The notes: generated by a model from the letters alone, not told the origin. Positions 32,818 to 40,958 are shown, numbered from the stretch's first letter. The stretch is 51,430 nucleotides of DNA from Candidatus Roizmanbacteria bacterium RIFCSPLOWO2_01_FULL_37_12 (GCA_001789645.1 MGAG01000010.1:87170-138599), one strand, 5' to 3'. Program-made: numbers and translations.

Positions 32818-33311
32818 ATAATCTTTAACGATTTTAAACCTTTTAAGGCGAATGGAGTTAGCTTATCAACAATTTTTTTAATTTTTTTTGGCGATAAAAA
32901 ATCTACTTTTTCAACTTCATCATGATCAATATTAAAAGGTCCTTCGAAATTTCCCTCATAAATCGCATCCATTTCAGATTCCTGATTACTTTTTAATATT
33001 ATTTTTTTCTTAAATCTTAATTCTGTTTTTATTCCCAATTCTTCAAATAATTCTCTTCTGGCCGCTTCCAAGTATGTCTCTCCTTTCCCTACATGTCCTG
33101 CCGCGGACATGGAGAAAAATCCTGGGTTAGTGTCTTTGGACTTGCTTCTTTTTTGCATTAATAATTCACCCTTGCTGTTAAAAATTACGATTGCGATTGC
33201 ACGGTGTATTAATTTATTATTGTGGTGGCAATCATATCTGGTCCTATAACCCAGAATATTGTCATCTTTATCAACGACAACAAACATTTCTTTTTGATCA
33301 TCTTTTGGCAT
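32814..33311 (-). CDS. Nudix hydrolase, IDI/YfcD-like, without the IDI catalytic cysteine
   Basis: A 165-residue Nudix protein related to type I isopentenyl diphosphate isomerase. It has HRAIAIVIFNSKGELLMQKRS, the Nudix box GHVGKGETYLEAARRELFEELG and a metal-site Glu region (QESEMDAIY). The IDI active-site cysteine, NSVCGHP in E. coli, aligns to SAAGHV, so Cys is Ala. Motifs and the C-terminal LTPFALKGLK resemble YfcD-type hydrolases. It sits between a GHMP kinase (2-base gap) and mvaD (ATGA overlap), so it must serve the same pathway, perhaps as an unusual isomerase or a diphosphate hydrolase. Confidence 0.8.
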   Translation of the reverse strand: MPKDDQKEMFVVVDKDDNILGYRTRYDCHHNNKLIHRAIAIVIFNSKGELLMQKRSKSKDTNPGFFSMSAAGHVGKGETYLEAARRELFEELGIKTELRFKKKIILKSNQESEMDAIYEGNFEGPFNIDHDEVEKVDFLSPKKIKKIVDKLTPFALKGLKSLKII

Positions 33312-33313
33312 AA

Positions 33314-34228
33314 TTATTTTTCCAACCTGACCCCTTCTGCATTATTTTTAATATTTATAATTTCCCCGCCGGCATTTTTAATTGCTTTTTCTACTTCACT
33401 TCTTTTGCCGTCTGAAACAAGTGCAATCATACAGTCTCCACCGCCCGCACCGGATAATTTGGCTCCGAATGCTCCGGCTCCCAATGCGGCATCGTTCATT
33501 TTATCAAGTTGAGGAATGCTTACCCCTAATTTCTGCAAATATTTCTGGTCTTTACTCATTAACTTCCCGAGTGCTGAATAGTTTTTTTCAATCAGACTTT
33601 TTTTGGCTTTATTAACTAGGTCAGAAATCTGAATAAAAATCGTGACCATCTCAGGCTTTCTGTCTTTAAATGCCTCTGCTACTTTTCTTACATAATATGG
33701 AGTATCTGCTTTAATTCCTGAATAACCAACAACTAACGGGATAGAATCAATTAGTAATGGCTCAATAACTTTTCCGCCCTTGACAAAATATAAGGTCCCT
33801 CCAAAAGTTGCTGCTGCAATATCAAATCCTGATCCGACACCCTGAATTTTGATGGTTACTGTGAAACTTAAATTAAAAATTTGCTTTTTTGTTAAATCCA
33901 GATTAAATAGTGAATTCAAAGCAGAAAAAGTTGCTACGGTTACAGCCGATGAAGAACCCAATCCTACATTGTGGGAAAAATCTCCCTGAGTAGCTATTCT
34001 TATACGTTTATTAATTTTGAATTTTTCCCTGAAATAAGCTAGAGTCTCCAAGACAAATCTACTCTCTTTAACCTGCGGTGTTATTATTTCATCTTCTTTT
34101 TTTTCTATTATTTCCGCCTCAACATATAATCTTTTGTCAACCGCTGTCACAATACAGGGATAACCGTAAACCACAGCATGTTCCCCCATCAACATCAACT
34201 TTCCCGGAGCAGATGCCTTAATTTTCAT
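33314..34228 (-). CDS. Phosphomevalonate kinase-like GHMP kinase
   Basis: A 304-residue GHMP kinase. Motif 1 is APGKLMLMGEHAVVYG, the ATP loop is HNVGLGSSSAVTVA, and motif 3 is KLSGAGGGDCMIALV. The segment GVGSGFDIAAATFGG, with GSG-x-D rather than the SGVDN of mevalonate kinase, and the GGGDC ending favour phosphomevalonate kinase (second phosphorylation). The neighbouring GHMP protein has the mevalonate kinase signature. The two could in principle be swapped. It is in one operon with the Nudix and decarboxylase genes. Confidence 0.78.
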   Translation of the reverse strand: MKIKASAPGKLMLMGEHAVVYGYPCIVTAVDKRLYVEAEIIEKKEDEIITPQVKESRFVLETLAYFREKFKINKRIRIATQGDFSHNVGLGSSSAVTVATFSALNSLFNLDLTKKQIFNLSFTVTIKIQGVGSGFDIAAATFGGTLYFVKGGKVIEPLLIDSIPLVVGYSGIKADTPYYVRKVAEAFKDRKPEMVTIFIQISDLVNKAKKSLIEKNYSALGKLMSKDQKYLQKLGVSIPQLDKMNDAALGAGAFGAKLSGAGGGDCMIALVSDGKRSEVEKAIKNAGGEIINIKNNAEGVRLEK

Positions 34229-34246
34229 AATTTATTAGAGCATTAC

Positions 34247-34290
34247 GCCAACCTTTTTCCTGACCGCTTCGGTCGGGAATCGGGTTTTGG
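34247..34290. repeat. GC-rich palindromic element between the two kinase genes
   Basis: Contains the hairpin CCTGACCG-ctt-CGGTCGGG and outer matches (GCCAACC with GGTTTTGGC). It has the character of a REP-like or terminator-like structure, but there is no clean T-run on the minus strand, so operon read-through is likely. Confidence 0.45.
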
Positions 34291-34308
34291 CAATAAGCTG
34301 AATCGTAA

Positions 34309-35256
34309 TTAAATTAATTCTTTTTTAACACCTTCGTAGGACTGTTTGAATTTAAAGAATTTAATATTTTTATTTTTACAATATTTTTCCAGCACTTTAG
34401 GCTTATCCGTAATAAAAAGCATATAGCCTGACCCTTCTTTTTTACCACCGCCGCCCGTAACCTTTCCATACCCGTATGATTTCAAATTTTTCAATAATTT
34501 TTTTGCCTTATCTGAAACAACCCCCAGCATATCCAAAAATATTTGATTGTCTATTAACGACTTGGCAAAAAATTCCCTGTCTTCCTTAACTATTGAAACT
34601 ACCATCCTTTTCGTAGTTTTTTCAATATCATTCAGAATTTCTTCAACCAATCTGGGAGATTTATTATATTTTCCTCCCACAACGTTGTTTACCAAATATC
34701 CGGTCGACTCAACCGGATTTCCGCTGTCAATTAAATATAATCCCTCCTCAATTTTTTTAGGAATCTTAAAATTCAAAGAGGAAATATTCTTTAAAAACTC
34801 AAACTCCTTCCGGTAAAAAATCAATCCGCCAAAACAAGATACGGAATTATCCACTCCGGATGCATTGATATGAAAATACTTTTCGCACTGGTAGGCAATA
34901 TTATTGATTATTTCCTTCTCAAAATTTCTACCTGAATAAAATTCCAAAAAGGCTGCAGTTGCAGCAACGCAGAATGCCGCTGAAGAACCCAGCCTTTGTT
35001 TAATGGGAATAGTTGAGTTAATTTCATAACCGAATGGCTTATCCTCAAAATTTATTTTTTGTTCATTAAGATAACTCTTTACATTCTTGGCTATCATCAA
35101 AATAATTTCATCTTTGCTGTTTTTTTTATCCTTCCAAACCCTGATCTTTAATCTGAAATCCAATGCGGAAACCAGCGCAGGCTTTCCGTAAACAACCGCA
35201 TGTTCTCCGGAAAGTATTACTTTTGCCGGAGCAGAATAAGAAATTTGTTTTGTCAT
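34309..35256 (-). CDS. mvk: Mevalonate kinase
   Basis: A 315-residue GHMP kinase that phosphorylates mevalonate. Motif 1 is SAPAKVILSGEHAVVYGKPALVSA, the ATP loop is QRLGSSAAFCVAATAA, and NASGVDNSVSCFGGLIFY is the mevalonate kinase signature with the catalytic Asp. The third motif is KVTGGGGKKEGSGYMLF, a slightly expanded form of the usual GAGGGG. A gap of 80 bases with a palindrome separates it from the second kinase. All catalytic elements appear intact. Confidence 0.88.
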   Translation of the reverse strand: MTKQISYSAPAKVILSGEHAVVYGKPALVSALDFRLKIRVWKDKKNSKDEIILMIAKNVKSYLNEQKINFEDKPFGYEINSTIPIKQRLGSSAAFCVAATAAFLEFYSGRNFEKEIINNIAYQCEKYFHINASGVDNSVSCFGGLIFYRKEFEFLKNISSLNFKIPKKIEEGLYLIDSGNPVESTGYLVNNVVGGKYNKSPRLVEEILNDIEKTTKRMVVSIVKEDREFFAKSLIDNQIFLDMLGVVSDKAKKLLKNLKSYGYGKVTGGGGKKEGSGYMLFITDKPKVLEKYCKNKNIKFFKFKQSYEGVKKELI

Positions 35257-35297
35257 ACTATTATTTGTCTATCTTAACAAAATAATCATTCCAACTT

Positions 35298-37397
35298 TTA
35301 TTTTGGCTTTTGGCCAATAGTTACATTTAATAAACTTGAATCTGGTAATAATTGATATGGATTAGAATCAACTACTCCACTTTCAATTATTCTTCTTATT
35401 TCTACTGTATTCATTAAGAATCCAACTTGTTCCATACTTTCCACATATCTTTCGACCGGCCTATGTCCTTCAAGTGGCCAAATTGCATTTTGACCTAAAT
35501 CTCCTTCTTGACTTAAAATTTCAGCATAGGCCAACCAAAATTTAGTGATATCTTCGTTTGCTTGCCTAACTGCTGAATCACTCAATTCTGGAAGTTTTTC
35601 TTTAGCTTTTGGATACACTTGTAAGAAATGTGCCAAACCTTCTGTTTTTTTTGGCCAATCAAAACTTTGAAGAAATAGATAAACGCTAGCTGGGTTCTCC
35701 CATATAGAATTATGCCAATCAGCAAAAACAGCAAATCCTCCCGGTTTTAAAACTCGATTATAAATATCAAATGGTATTCTTGAATGGTGGTGGATTGACG
35801 CAACTCCTGTCAAAATATCAACGCTTTCTTTAAATAAATATTGAGGTATATCTAAATCCACCCCGTCAATTCTTCGATAATCTATTTCATGTTCTTTCAT
35901 TAGCTGTTCAGCCGCATCGAGACTTTTCGCCGAAGGATCAAGTAAAACCATTTCTACTTTTGATCTCAATTCTTTTGGTATAGCCAACCAAGTTGCCAAA
36001 GATGATAGGCCTGGCCCTATTCCCACGTCTAAAATGCGCAATTTATCTGTAAATGGGTAATTTTTTAATATTTCTTTAACAACTTGCGCAGTTTTTTGAC
36101 GAAGTAATTCAGGATGATTTCCTAATCCTGCTCGCTCCGCTGCCTGAGAAACTGAGTCAAGCTGACCTTTTGTACCTTGCGCCCATTCTGCTTGATATAA
36201 GTCGGTTACCGTGCGCTCATCAATCATAGGCACACCCCAATTTTGAATAGCATAATTAGGCGCACGGTTTGGTGAACCCATTGTCAATGGCATTAATGAT
36301 TCGTCATGCGGCGTATTTTTTTCTAAAGCAATTTCTATTTTTTTGTTCTCAAGCCAAGAACCATTATTATGAGCAATCATTTCTTTCTGCCAACTTCTTG
36401 CCTGTTCATTTTGAGGATTCCGATCTAAAACTAATTGATCTAGATCTTTTTCAAAGTTATTGCTGAAATAAGCAACTGTTTCAGCAGCAGAATTGGCTAA
36501 ATCAACGGATGAAGATTGAATTTGCTCCTCTGATATTCCACTTTTTTCTATAATTTCTCTTACTAAATCCACTACCTCCACTGGAGCCTTTATTTTTCTT
36601 ACTTCAAAAATACTTTTACCATCCTGATTTGTCATGTTTAATAGAAGTGTAGAAATATCTTGTATGGATAAACCTGCAGCTCGACATATTCCTACTACAA
36701 ACTGTCTCTGAGTTTCATAAAGTGGATGAACTAAGGGTTTTAAATTATCTGGGTATATGCCTTCTGGATTAATAAATGCTAAGCGCAATAAACTTTCGAT
36801 TGCGACCACTAGTCCTTCATCTCTATCGGGAATAAAACCAAAATCTCTCCACTCACCATCCTGCCTTCTTAACTTATCACCTGCTTGATAACTTGGTCTT
36901 CGTGCGATTACAGTTGGTCCGTTTGCAGTCATTTTATCTGCAACAAACAATGCTAACCACAACTTATCTTTTAAACTTTCAGGAGTATTATTTCTTGTTT
37001 GAGGATCTTTTAACCATTCTGGATATTTTGAATGGTTTTTGATGGCAAAGGCAATAGCTTCTTGTTCCTCCTGATTTGTAAAAATAATTTTGCGCCTTCT
37101 TAAGTCTTTTAAGAGTTCTTTAGTTTTATTTGCACTTATCTCATCATCTTTTGTGTCGGGATTGTCACTCGGAGAACGGACTCGATCATGCGACCATCCC
37201 GTTATGAATGTAAGAAATTTTTCTCTTGCAGTAAAACCAACTATGTCCCCAACTAAATGAGTTAAATTGGCAACGTCTCTTAAATGAGGTATATTATGCG
37301 CTTCTGAAACAGAATACCCCTTTCGACGACGATCATCAACACTATAGCGTCCTAGAAGGGCTATATTTCTGTATTCTTTACTCAATTCTCCACTCAT
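35298..37397 (-). CDS. HD-domain and SAM-methyltransferase fusion protein
   Basis: A 699-residue two-domain protein. The N-terminal third is an HD phosphohydrolase-like domain (TGWSHDRVRSP with the HD pair, KNHSKYPEW, ADKMTANG). The C-terminal third is a class I methyltransferase with the SAM motif LRILDVGIGPGLSSLA, the acidic VLLDPS strand and NRVLKPGGFAVFADW. The middle is helical with no recognised motif. I cannot name a substrate. It lies upstream of mevalonate kinase (41-base gap) and could be co-transcribed with it. Two identical 10-base palindromes flank its -35 box, implying regulated expression, and a short 5' leader is predicted. Confidence 0.8.
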   Translation of the reverse strand: MSGELSKEYRNIALLGRYSVDDRRRKGYSVSEAHNIPHLRDVANLTHLVGDIVGFTAREKFLTFITGWSHDRVRSPSDNPDTKDDEISANKTKELLKDLRRRKIIFTNQEEQEAIAFAIKNHSKYPEWLKDPQTRNNTPESLKDKLWLALFVADKMTANGPTVIARRPSYQAGDKLRRQDGEWRDFGFIPDRDEGLVVAIESLLRLAFINPEGIYPDNLKPLVHPLYETQRQFVVGICRAAGLSIQDISTLLLNMTNQDGKSIFEVRKIKAPVEVVDLVREIIEKSGISEEQIQSSSVDLANSAAETVAYFSNNFEKDLDQLVLDRNPQNEQARSWQKEMIAHNNGSWLENKKIEIALEKNTPHDESLMPLTMGSPNRAPNYAIQNWGVPMIDERTVTDLYQAEWAQGTKGQLDSVSQAAERAGLGNHPELLRQKTAQVVKEILKNYPFTDKLRILDVGIGPGLSSLATWLAIPKELRSKVEMVLLDPSAKSLDAAEQLMKEHEIDYRRIDGVDLDIPQYLFKESVDILTGVASIHHHSRIPFDIYNRVLKPGGFAVFADWHNSIWENPASVYLFLQSFDWPKKTEGLAHFLQVYPKAKEKLPELSDSAVRQANEDITKFWLAYAEILSQEGDLGQNAIWPLEGHRPVERYVESMEQVGFLMNTVEIRRIIESGVVDSNPYQLLPDSSLLNVTIGQKPK

Positions 37398-37420
37398 ATT
37401 TAAATAAAGAACTTGAGAGA

Positions 37421-37463
37421 ATTATAGCAGAATGTTTAAACATGTCAAGCATTTGTTTAAACA
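37421..37463 (-). promoter_or_regulatory. Promoter and paired TGTTTAAACA operator of the HD-methyltransferase gene
   Basis: TTGACA (37448-37443), a 16-base spacer and TATAAT (37426-37421). Two perfect palindromes TGTTTAAACA at 37433-37442 and 37454-37463 are 21 bases apart centre to centre, two helical turns, and flank the -35 hexamer. A dimeric repressor binding both is the natural reading. Confidence 0.75.
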
Positions 37464-37512
37464 ATAAATTATAGGATTTAGCAAGTCTTTTTGCTATAAT
37501 ATGGCAAGTTAC

Positions 37513-37518
37513 TATAAT
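37513..37518 (+). promoter_or_regulatory. -10 element of the AbrB-PIN operon
   Basis: TATAAT ends 7 bases before the ATG at 37526. A second copy within a direct repeat CTATAATAT lies 18 bases upstream (37494-37502) and may be an operator half or an alternative -10. Confidence 0.6.
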
Positions 37519-37525
37519 ATACATT

Positions 37526-37780
37526 ATGAAAAAGTACTACCAAATTACCAAAATAGGTAATAGTTTATTCGCAACCCTTTCGAGTAGACTTGTAGAATTA
37601 CTTAACTTAAAAGCCGGAGATCAGGTTTTTTATGAGGTCGTTCCAGGAAAGAAAAAGGTTATTATGAATATAGTTGAAAATAGCAACTTCGAAGAAAAGA
37701 ATAAATTAATGGAGGATCTAAATGATAAAGATAAAGATTGGATTAAAAAGAATGCAGGTAGTTTATCTACTAAAAAATAA
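37526..37780 (+). CDS. AbrB/MazE-like antitoxin
   Basis: An 84-residue protein whose N-terminal half has the swapped-hairpin AbrB pattern (YYQITKIGNSLFATLSSRLVELLNLKAGDQVFYEV). The C-terminal half is a charged tail (EEKNKLMEDLNDKDKDWIKK) of the kind that binds a toxin. It lies 2 bases before a PIN-domain gene, forming a VapBC-like pair inserted on the opposite strand between the IspG-like and HD-methyltransferase genes. A -10 box lies 7 bases before the ATG. Confidence 0.8.
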   Translation: MKKYYQITKIGNSLFATLSSRLVELLNLKAGDQVFYEVVPGKKKVIMNIVENSNFEEKNKLMEDLNDKDKDWIKKNAGSLSTKK

Positions 37781-37782
37781 AG

Positions 37783-38259
37783 ATGAAGTCTGTTTATATT
37801 GATCACAATATTATTGTTGCTTTTTTTCTGCAAGACCATCCTCTTCATAAACAAACCATTGGAGATATAGCTTTATTTCTAAAACAGAGGGATAATTATT
37901 TTTGTTCATTAAATGCCATTTACGAAGCTATCAATAAACTAAATAGTTCACTTTATAGAATAAAAAATAGCGCCTTGCTTCCAGCTAATATTGAAGTAGA
38001 AAAAGAAGTAGTTAGCAAAATAACAAACTTAATCAAGAGGGTAGGAATAAAAATAATTCATATCAATAATCAAAATATATTTTCTCACGCCTTATCTCTG
38101 CAGTTGGAATTTAAAGCGCCCTTTAATAATGCTTTTTATACAGCTATACTGCAGGAACAAAAAATAAAATATATTGCGACTTATGATGAGGGGTACAACA
38201 AATTATTTAGCGAAGGAGTCTTAATTAAATATCAACCTCATAGAATTCCACCAGGTTAA
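37783..38259 (+). CDS. PIN-domain toxin
   Basis: A 158-residue PIN-domain RNase. The N-terminal YIDHNIIVAFFL strand carries the first Asp, SLNAIYEAINKL has the second acidic residue, and the C-terminal YIATYDEGYNKLF supplies the last. It follows the AbrB-like antitoxin by 2 bases and ends 4 bases from the convergent IspG-like gene. It is a little longer than standard VapC (about 130), with an extra helix in the middle. Confidence 0.83.
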   Translation: MKSVYIDHNIIVAFFLQDHPLHKQTIGDIALFLKQRDNYFCSLNAIYEAINKLNSSLYRIKNSALLPANIEVEKEVVSKITNLIKRVGIKIIHINNQNIFSHALSLQLEFKAPFNNAFYTAILQEQKIKYIATYDEGYNKLFSEGVLIKYQPHRIPPG

Positions 38260-38263
38260 TAAT

Positions 38264-39319
38264 TTATTTATTTGCAGGTACTAAATTATTTAGTTCGTCA
38301 AGAAGTGTTTTTAGAATTTCATCTTTTTCAACTCTTTTTATTTCCTCACCTTTTTTAAAGATTACGCCTACATCTCCATCAGCAGCTACTCCTAAATCTG
38401 CAGTTCGCATCTCATCTTTTTCAACCAAAGAAGCTAAAATTACTATTTTTAATGGTGAGGTAACTTGGATTAACTCCTCTTCTAGACGTTGAGCAATTTC
38501 ATCAACTGGAATTGTGGATCTTGAACTATAGCCGGCAATAACAATCGGGCCTTCTCTTAATCCAAGCGATCGTAACAAATAATGTCCGGCTAAAACTTCT
38601 TTTTTGGGATTACCGGCCAAGGTAAACCTGAGAGTGTCACCTATTCCACTAAGTAAAAGGTGCCCTACACTTACACTCGTTTTTACTAAACCGCCAAAAG
38701 AAGAACCTGCTTGCGTTAATGCGATATGAATAGGATAAGTAGTTTTTTCTGCAAATTTCAAATTTGCTTCAATTGTCTGTAAAACATCCGAAGCCTTGAG
38801 TGAGACGATAATATTATCAAACCCTTCTTTTTCAAATTCATTAACTGCCTGATAAGCTGATTCTAACATCGCTTCCGAAGTCTGCCCATATTTGTCCAGA
38901 ATATTATTGGGTAAAGATCCCATATTAATACCGATTCTCACTGGGATATTGAAAGATTTTGCTTCGTTAATAACTCTTTTTAAGTTGGTCAACTCAAGTT
39001 TTCCAGGGTTAATTCGTATTTTATCTGCACCTCTTCTTATAGCCTTTAGGATTACCTCGTCGTTATATAAAACATCAGCAACTAAGGGAATATTTATTTC
39101 TTTTTTGATCTGTGAAATTGAATCGGCCTCATTTACATTATCGACAATCACCCGTACAATTTCACAGCCTATTTTTTCCAACTCTAAAATTTGATTTATT
39201 GTAGCTTTTATATCAGTAGTTTTTGTCGTACATAAAGTCTGAACCCGAATCGGATTGAAGTTGCCTAAGGCAACATTACCTACATTAATTTTTCTGCTGG
39301 CTCTACGTTTGATTTTCAT
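38264..39319 (-). CDS. IspG/GcpE homologue lacking the iron-sulfur cysteines
   Basis: A 351-residue protein that aligns with IspG, the 4Fe-4S enzyme of the MEP pathway, over its whole length: VGNVALGNFNPIRVQT, ADKIRINPGKL, RIGINMGSLPN, SLKASDV, GIGDTLRFTLAG and TADLGVAADG. Conserved functional residues are replaced: DIHFD reads DVLYN (~81), TEAG reads TQAG (~200), ACPTC reads AGYSS (~262) and GCVVNGPGE reads ASLVEKDEM (~293). All three cluster cysteines are gone; only two other Cys remain. It lies 10 bases behind the DUF35 gene in the mevalonate operon, so it cannot be a normal MEP enzyme. Its function is unknown. Confidence 0.85.
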   Translation of the reverse strand: MKIKRRASRKINVGNVALGNFNPIRVQTLCTTKTTDIKATINQILELEKIGCEIVRVIVDNVNEADSISQIKKEINIPLVADVLYNDEVILKAIRRGADKIRINPGKLELTNLKRVINEAKSFNIPVRIGINMGSLPNNILDKYGQTSEAMLESAYQAVNEFEKEGFDNIIVSLKASDVLQTIEANLKFAEKTTYPIHIALTQAGSSFGGLVKTSVSVGHLLLSGIGDTLRFTLAGNPKKEVLAGHYLLRSLGLREGPIVIAGYSSRSTIPVDEIAQRLEEELIQVTSPLKIVILASLVEKDEMRTADLGVAADGDVGVIFKKGEEIKRVEKDEILKTLLDELNNLVPANK

Positions 39320-39329
39320 ACTTGATAAA

Positions 39330-39638
39330 TTATACAGTATTTATTGGCTTAAACTTTAATCCATAAGGGATTACATCCTCAGAATTACTCTCTCTTACCT
39401 TTCTAAGAATCGAGATAACTCTTTCTCCCATTTTTAGATTTTTTTTATCATAATCTACTAATTGACCAACAGCTTTTTTTCCATTTTCAAACTCAACCAA
39501 AACCACAGGATAGGGTGCGTATTTTTTAAAATCTTTGCCTGAAACATAAATTAATGTCCAGGTTAAAATTACTCCTTTTATACCTAAGAGGTTTCGAATT
39601 TCTTTTTGCCTTCGCCAAATTTTTACTGGTGATATCAT
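39330..39638 (-). CDS. DUF35 OB-fold protein without its zinc ribbon
   Basis: A 102-residue protein. The C-terminal OB fold is typical of archaeal DUF35 proteins that bridge acetoacetyl-CoA thiolase and HMG-CoA synthase in a channelling complex: WTLIYVSGKDFKKYAPYPVVLVEFENG, then VGQLVDYDKKNLKMGERV and YGLKFKP. The N-terminal Cys-rich zinc ribbon of the family is missing; the helix PVKIWRRQKEIRNLL runs directly into the OB fold and the protein has no Cys at all. Its position next to thiolase and HMG-CoA synthase supports the assignment. It is likely co-transcribed with the IspG-like gene. Confidence 0.82.
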   Translation of the reverse strand: MISPVKIWRRQKEIRNLLGIKGVILTWTLIYVSGKDFKKYAPYPVVLVEFENGKKAVGQLVDYDKKNLKMGERVISILRKVRESNSEDVIPYGLKFKPINTV

Positions 39639-39649
39639 ATTTTTATGAT

Positions 39650-39716
39650 GTCATCCCTGACTCCGATCGGGGATCCAGTTTTTGTTTTCTGGATTCCCGC
39701 ATTCGCGAGAATGACA
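39650..39716. repeat. REP-like palindrome pair between thiolase and DUF35 genes
   Basis: GTCATCCC...GGGGATCCAG and CTGGATTCCCGC-att-CGCGAGAATGACA face each other around a T-rich spacer. The second half matches the REP-like element at 18763-18790 with few changes. It ends next to the thiolase stop. Confidence 0.75.
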
Positions 39717-39718
39717 AA

Positions 39719-40870
39719 TCAACAACCCAATATTGTAACTACTGCTGTTCCCCCCGATCCTCCAACATTATGAGCTAAACCGTATTTAGCATTTTTCACT
39801 TGTCTGTTTGACGCTTGCCCGGTTAGCTGCAAATAAATTTCTCCAATTTGTTTAATACCAGTTGCGCCTACCGGATGACCGGACGCTTTTAACCCTCCCG
39901 AGGTATTTATAATCAATTCACTGTTTGAGCCATGCATGGTAGATAATTCTTTTATTAATTTTCCACCCTCACCTTTTTTCCAAAATCCCAAGTCTTCCAT
40001 TGCTATTACTTCAGCTATGGAAAAACAATCATGTAACTCAGCCACATTGATTTTTTTTCTGTTTACTTTACCGGCAACAAACGCTTTATCAGAAGCTATT
40101 TTAGTAGTCAATACTTCATCCAATCGTTTTCTCTCTTTCAATGAAATCGTATCAGTAGCTACTTCGGATGCCAACAAATTTACAAACCTTTTTGACTTTT
40201 TAGTAATAGTATTATTATTAGTTAAAATTACGGCTGATGCACCATCTGATGTTGAACAACAATCTAATACTTTTAAGGGATAAGCTACGTAGGGACTGTT
40301 TAAGACTTTTTCAACTGAAATAATTTTGCGAAAATGTGCCTTATCATTTAAACTTCCATGATAGTGATTTTTATATGAAACATATGCGAGATCTTCCTCA
40401 GTGCAGAGATATTTTTGTAAATAATAATTAGCCATCATGGCATAAAGACCCGGGAAGGTTAAACCCGCTTCCTGCTCTTCGCCAGAGGCGGCTGAAGCTA
40501 ATGCTGAGGTTGTTTCTTCCGGTGAATAGTCAGTCATTTTTTCTGCTCCAACAACAACAACTGTTTTACTCGATTTTGATTCAAGATAAATTTTTGCCAG
40601 ATGAAAAGCAACTCCACCTGAAGCACATGCCGCCTCAACTCTGAATATTGGGATATTGACTCCCAATATCTCGGCAATTTTAGAAGGAGTGTGCAAATTA
40701 TTCTCCAGTACACCTGCCAACATATTGCTAAAAAATATCGCATCGATCTCTCGCTTATCCAGTCCCGTATTTTTTAAAACTCCGTTTATGGCTTCCTCGA
40801 TTAAATCAGACAGGGATTTCTCCCAAAGTTCGCCGAATTGAGTAGTGTAATAACCGATTACTGATATCAT
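39719..40870 (-). CDS. Thiolase (acetoacetyl-CoA synthesis), archaeal type
   Basis: A 383-residue thiolase of the SCP2-like/archaeal group, which condenses two acetyl-CoA in the first step of the mevalonate pathway. The nucleophile is Cys in RVEAACASGGVAF (~82). Other motifs are DCCSTSDGASAVIL, NVAELHDCFSIAE with the active-site His, and SGGLKASGHPVGATG. The final motif NVGGSGGTAVV lacks the second Cys of the classical class, as in archaeal homologues. Next to HMG-CoA synthase and a DUF35 protein, it very probably forms the archaeal-type complex. Confidence 0.92.
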   Translation of the reverse strand: MISVIGYYTTQFGELWEKSLSDLIEEAINGVLKNTGLDKREIDAIFFSNMLAGVLENNLHTPSKIAEILGVNIPIFRVEAACASGGVAFHLAKIYLESKSSKTVVVVGAEKMTDYSPEETTSALASAASGEEQEAGLTFPGLYAMMANYYLQKYLCTEEDLAYVSYKNHYHGSLNDKAHFRKIISVEKVLNSPYVAYPLKVLDCCSTSDGASAVILTNNNTITKKSKRFVNLLASEVATDTISLKERKRLDEVLTTKIASDKAFVAGKVNRKKINVAELHDCFSIAEVIAMEDLGFWKKGEGGKLIKELSTMHGSNSELIINTSGGLKASGHPVGATGIKQIGEIYLQLTGQASNRQVKNAKYGLAHNVGGSGGTAVVTILGC

Positions 40871-40958
40871 ATAGATTTTTAGTTGCTTAGTTTATTAGTT
40901 ACTTAGACTCGCTTCAGTTCTAATTAACTAAGTAACTCATAACTAAAGAACTATATAG
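40869..40958. repeat. TTAGTTACTTAG-type imperfect inverted repeat
   Basis: Two arms of about 38 bases, left with TTAGTTGCTTAG and TTAGTTACTTAG, right with CTAAGTAACTCATAACTAAAG, separated by a short centre. It fills the gap between HMG-CoA synthase and thiolase and contains the synthase stop codon. Confidence 0.65.

Noticed and set aside
38264-39319. Reading the IspG-like gene as evidence of an active MEP pathway
   Set aside because: All three cluster cysteines and the TEAG glutamate are missing, and a complete mevalonate pathway surrounds it; no other MEP gene is in the window.
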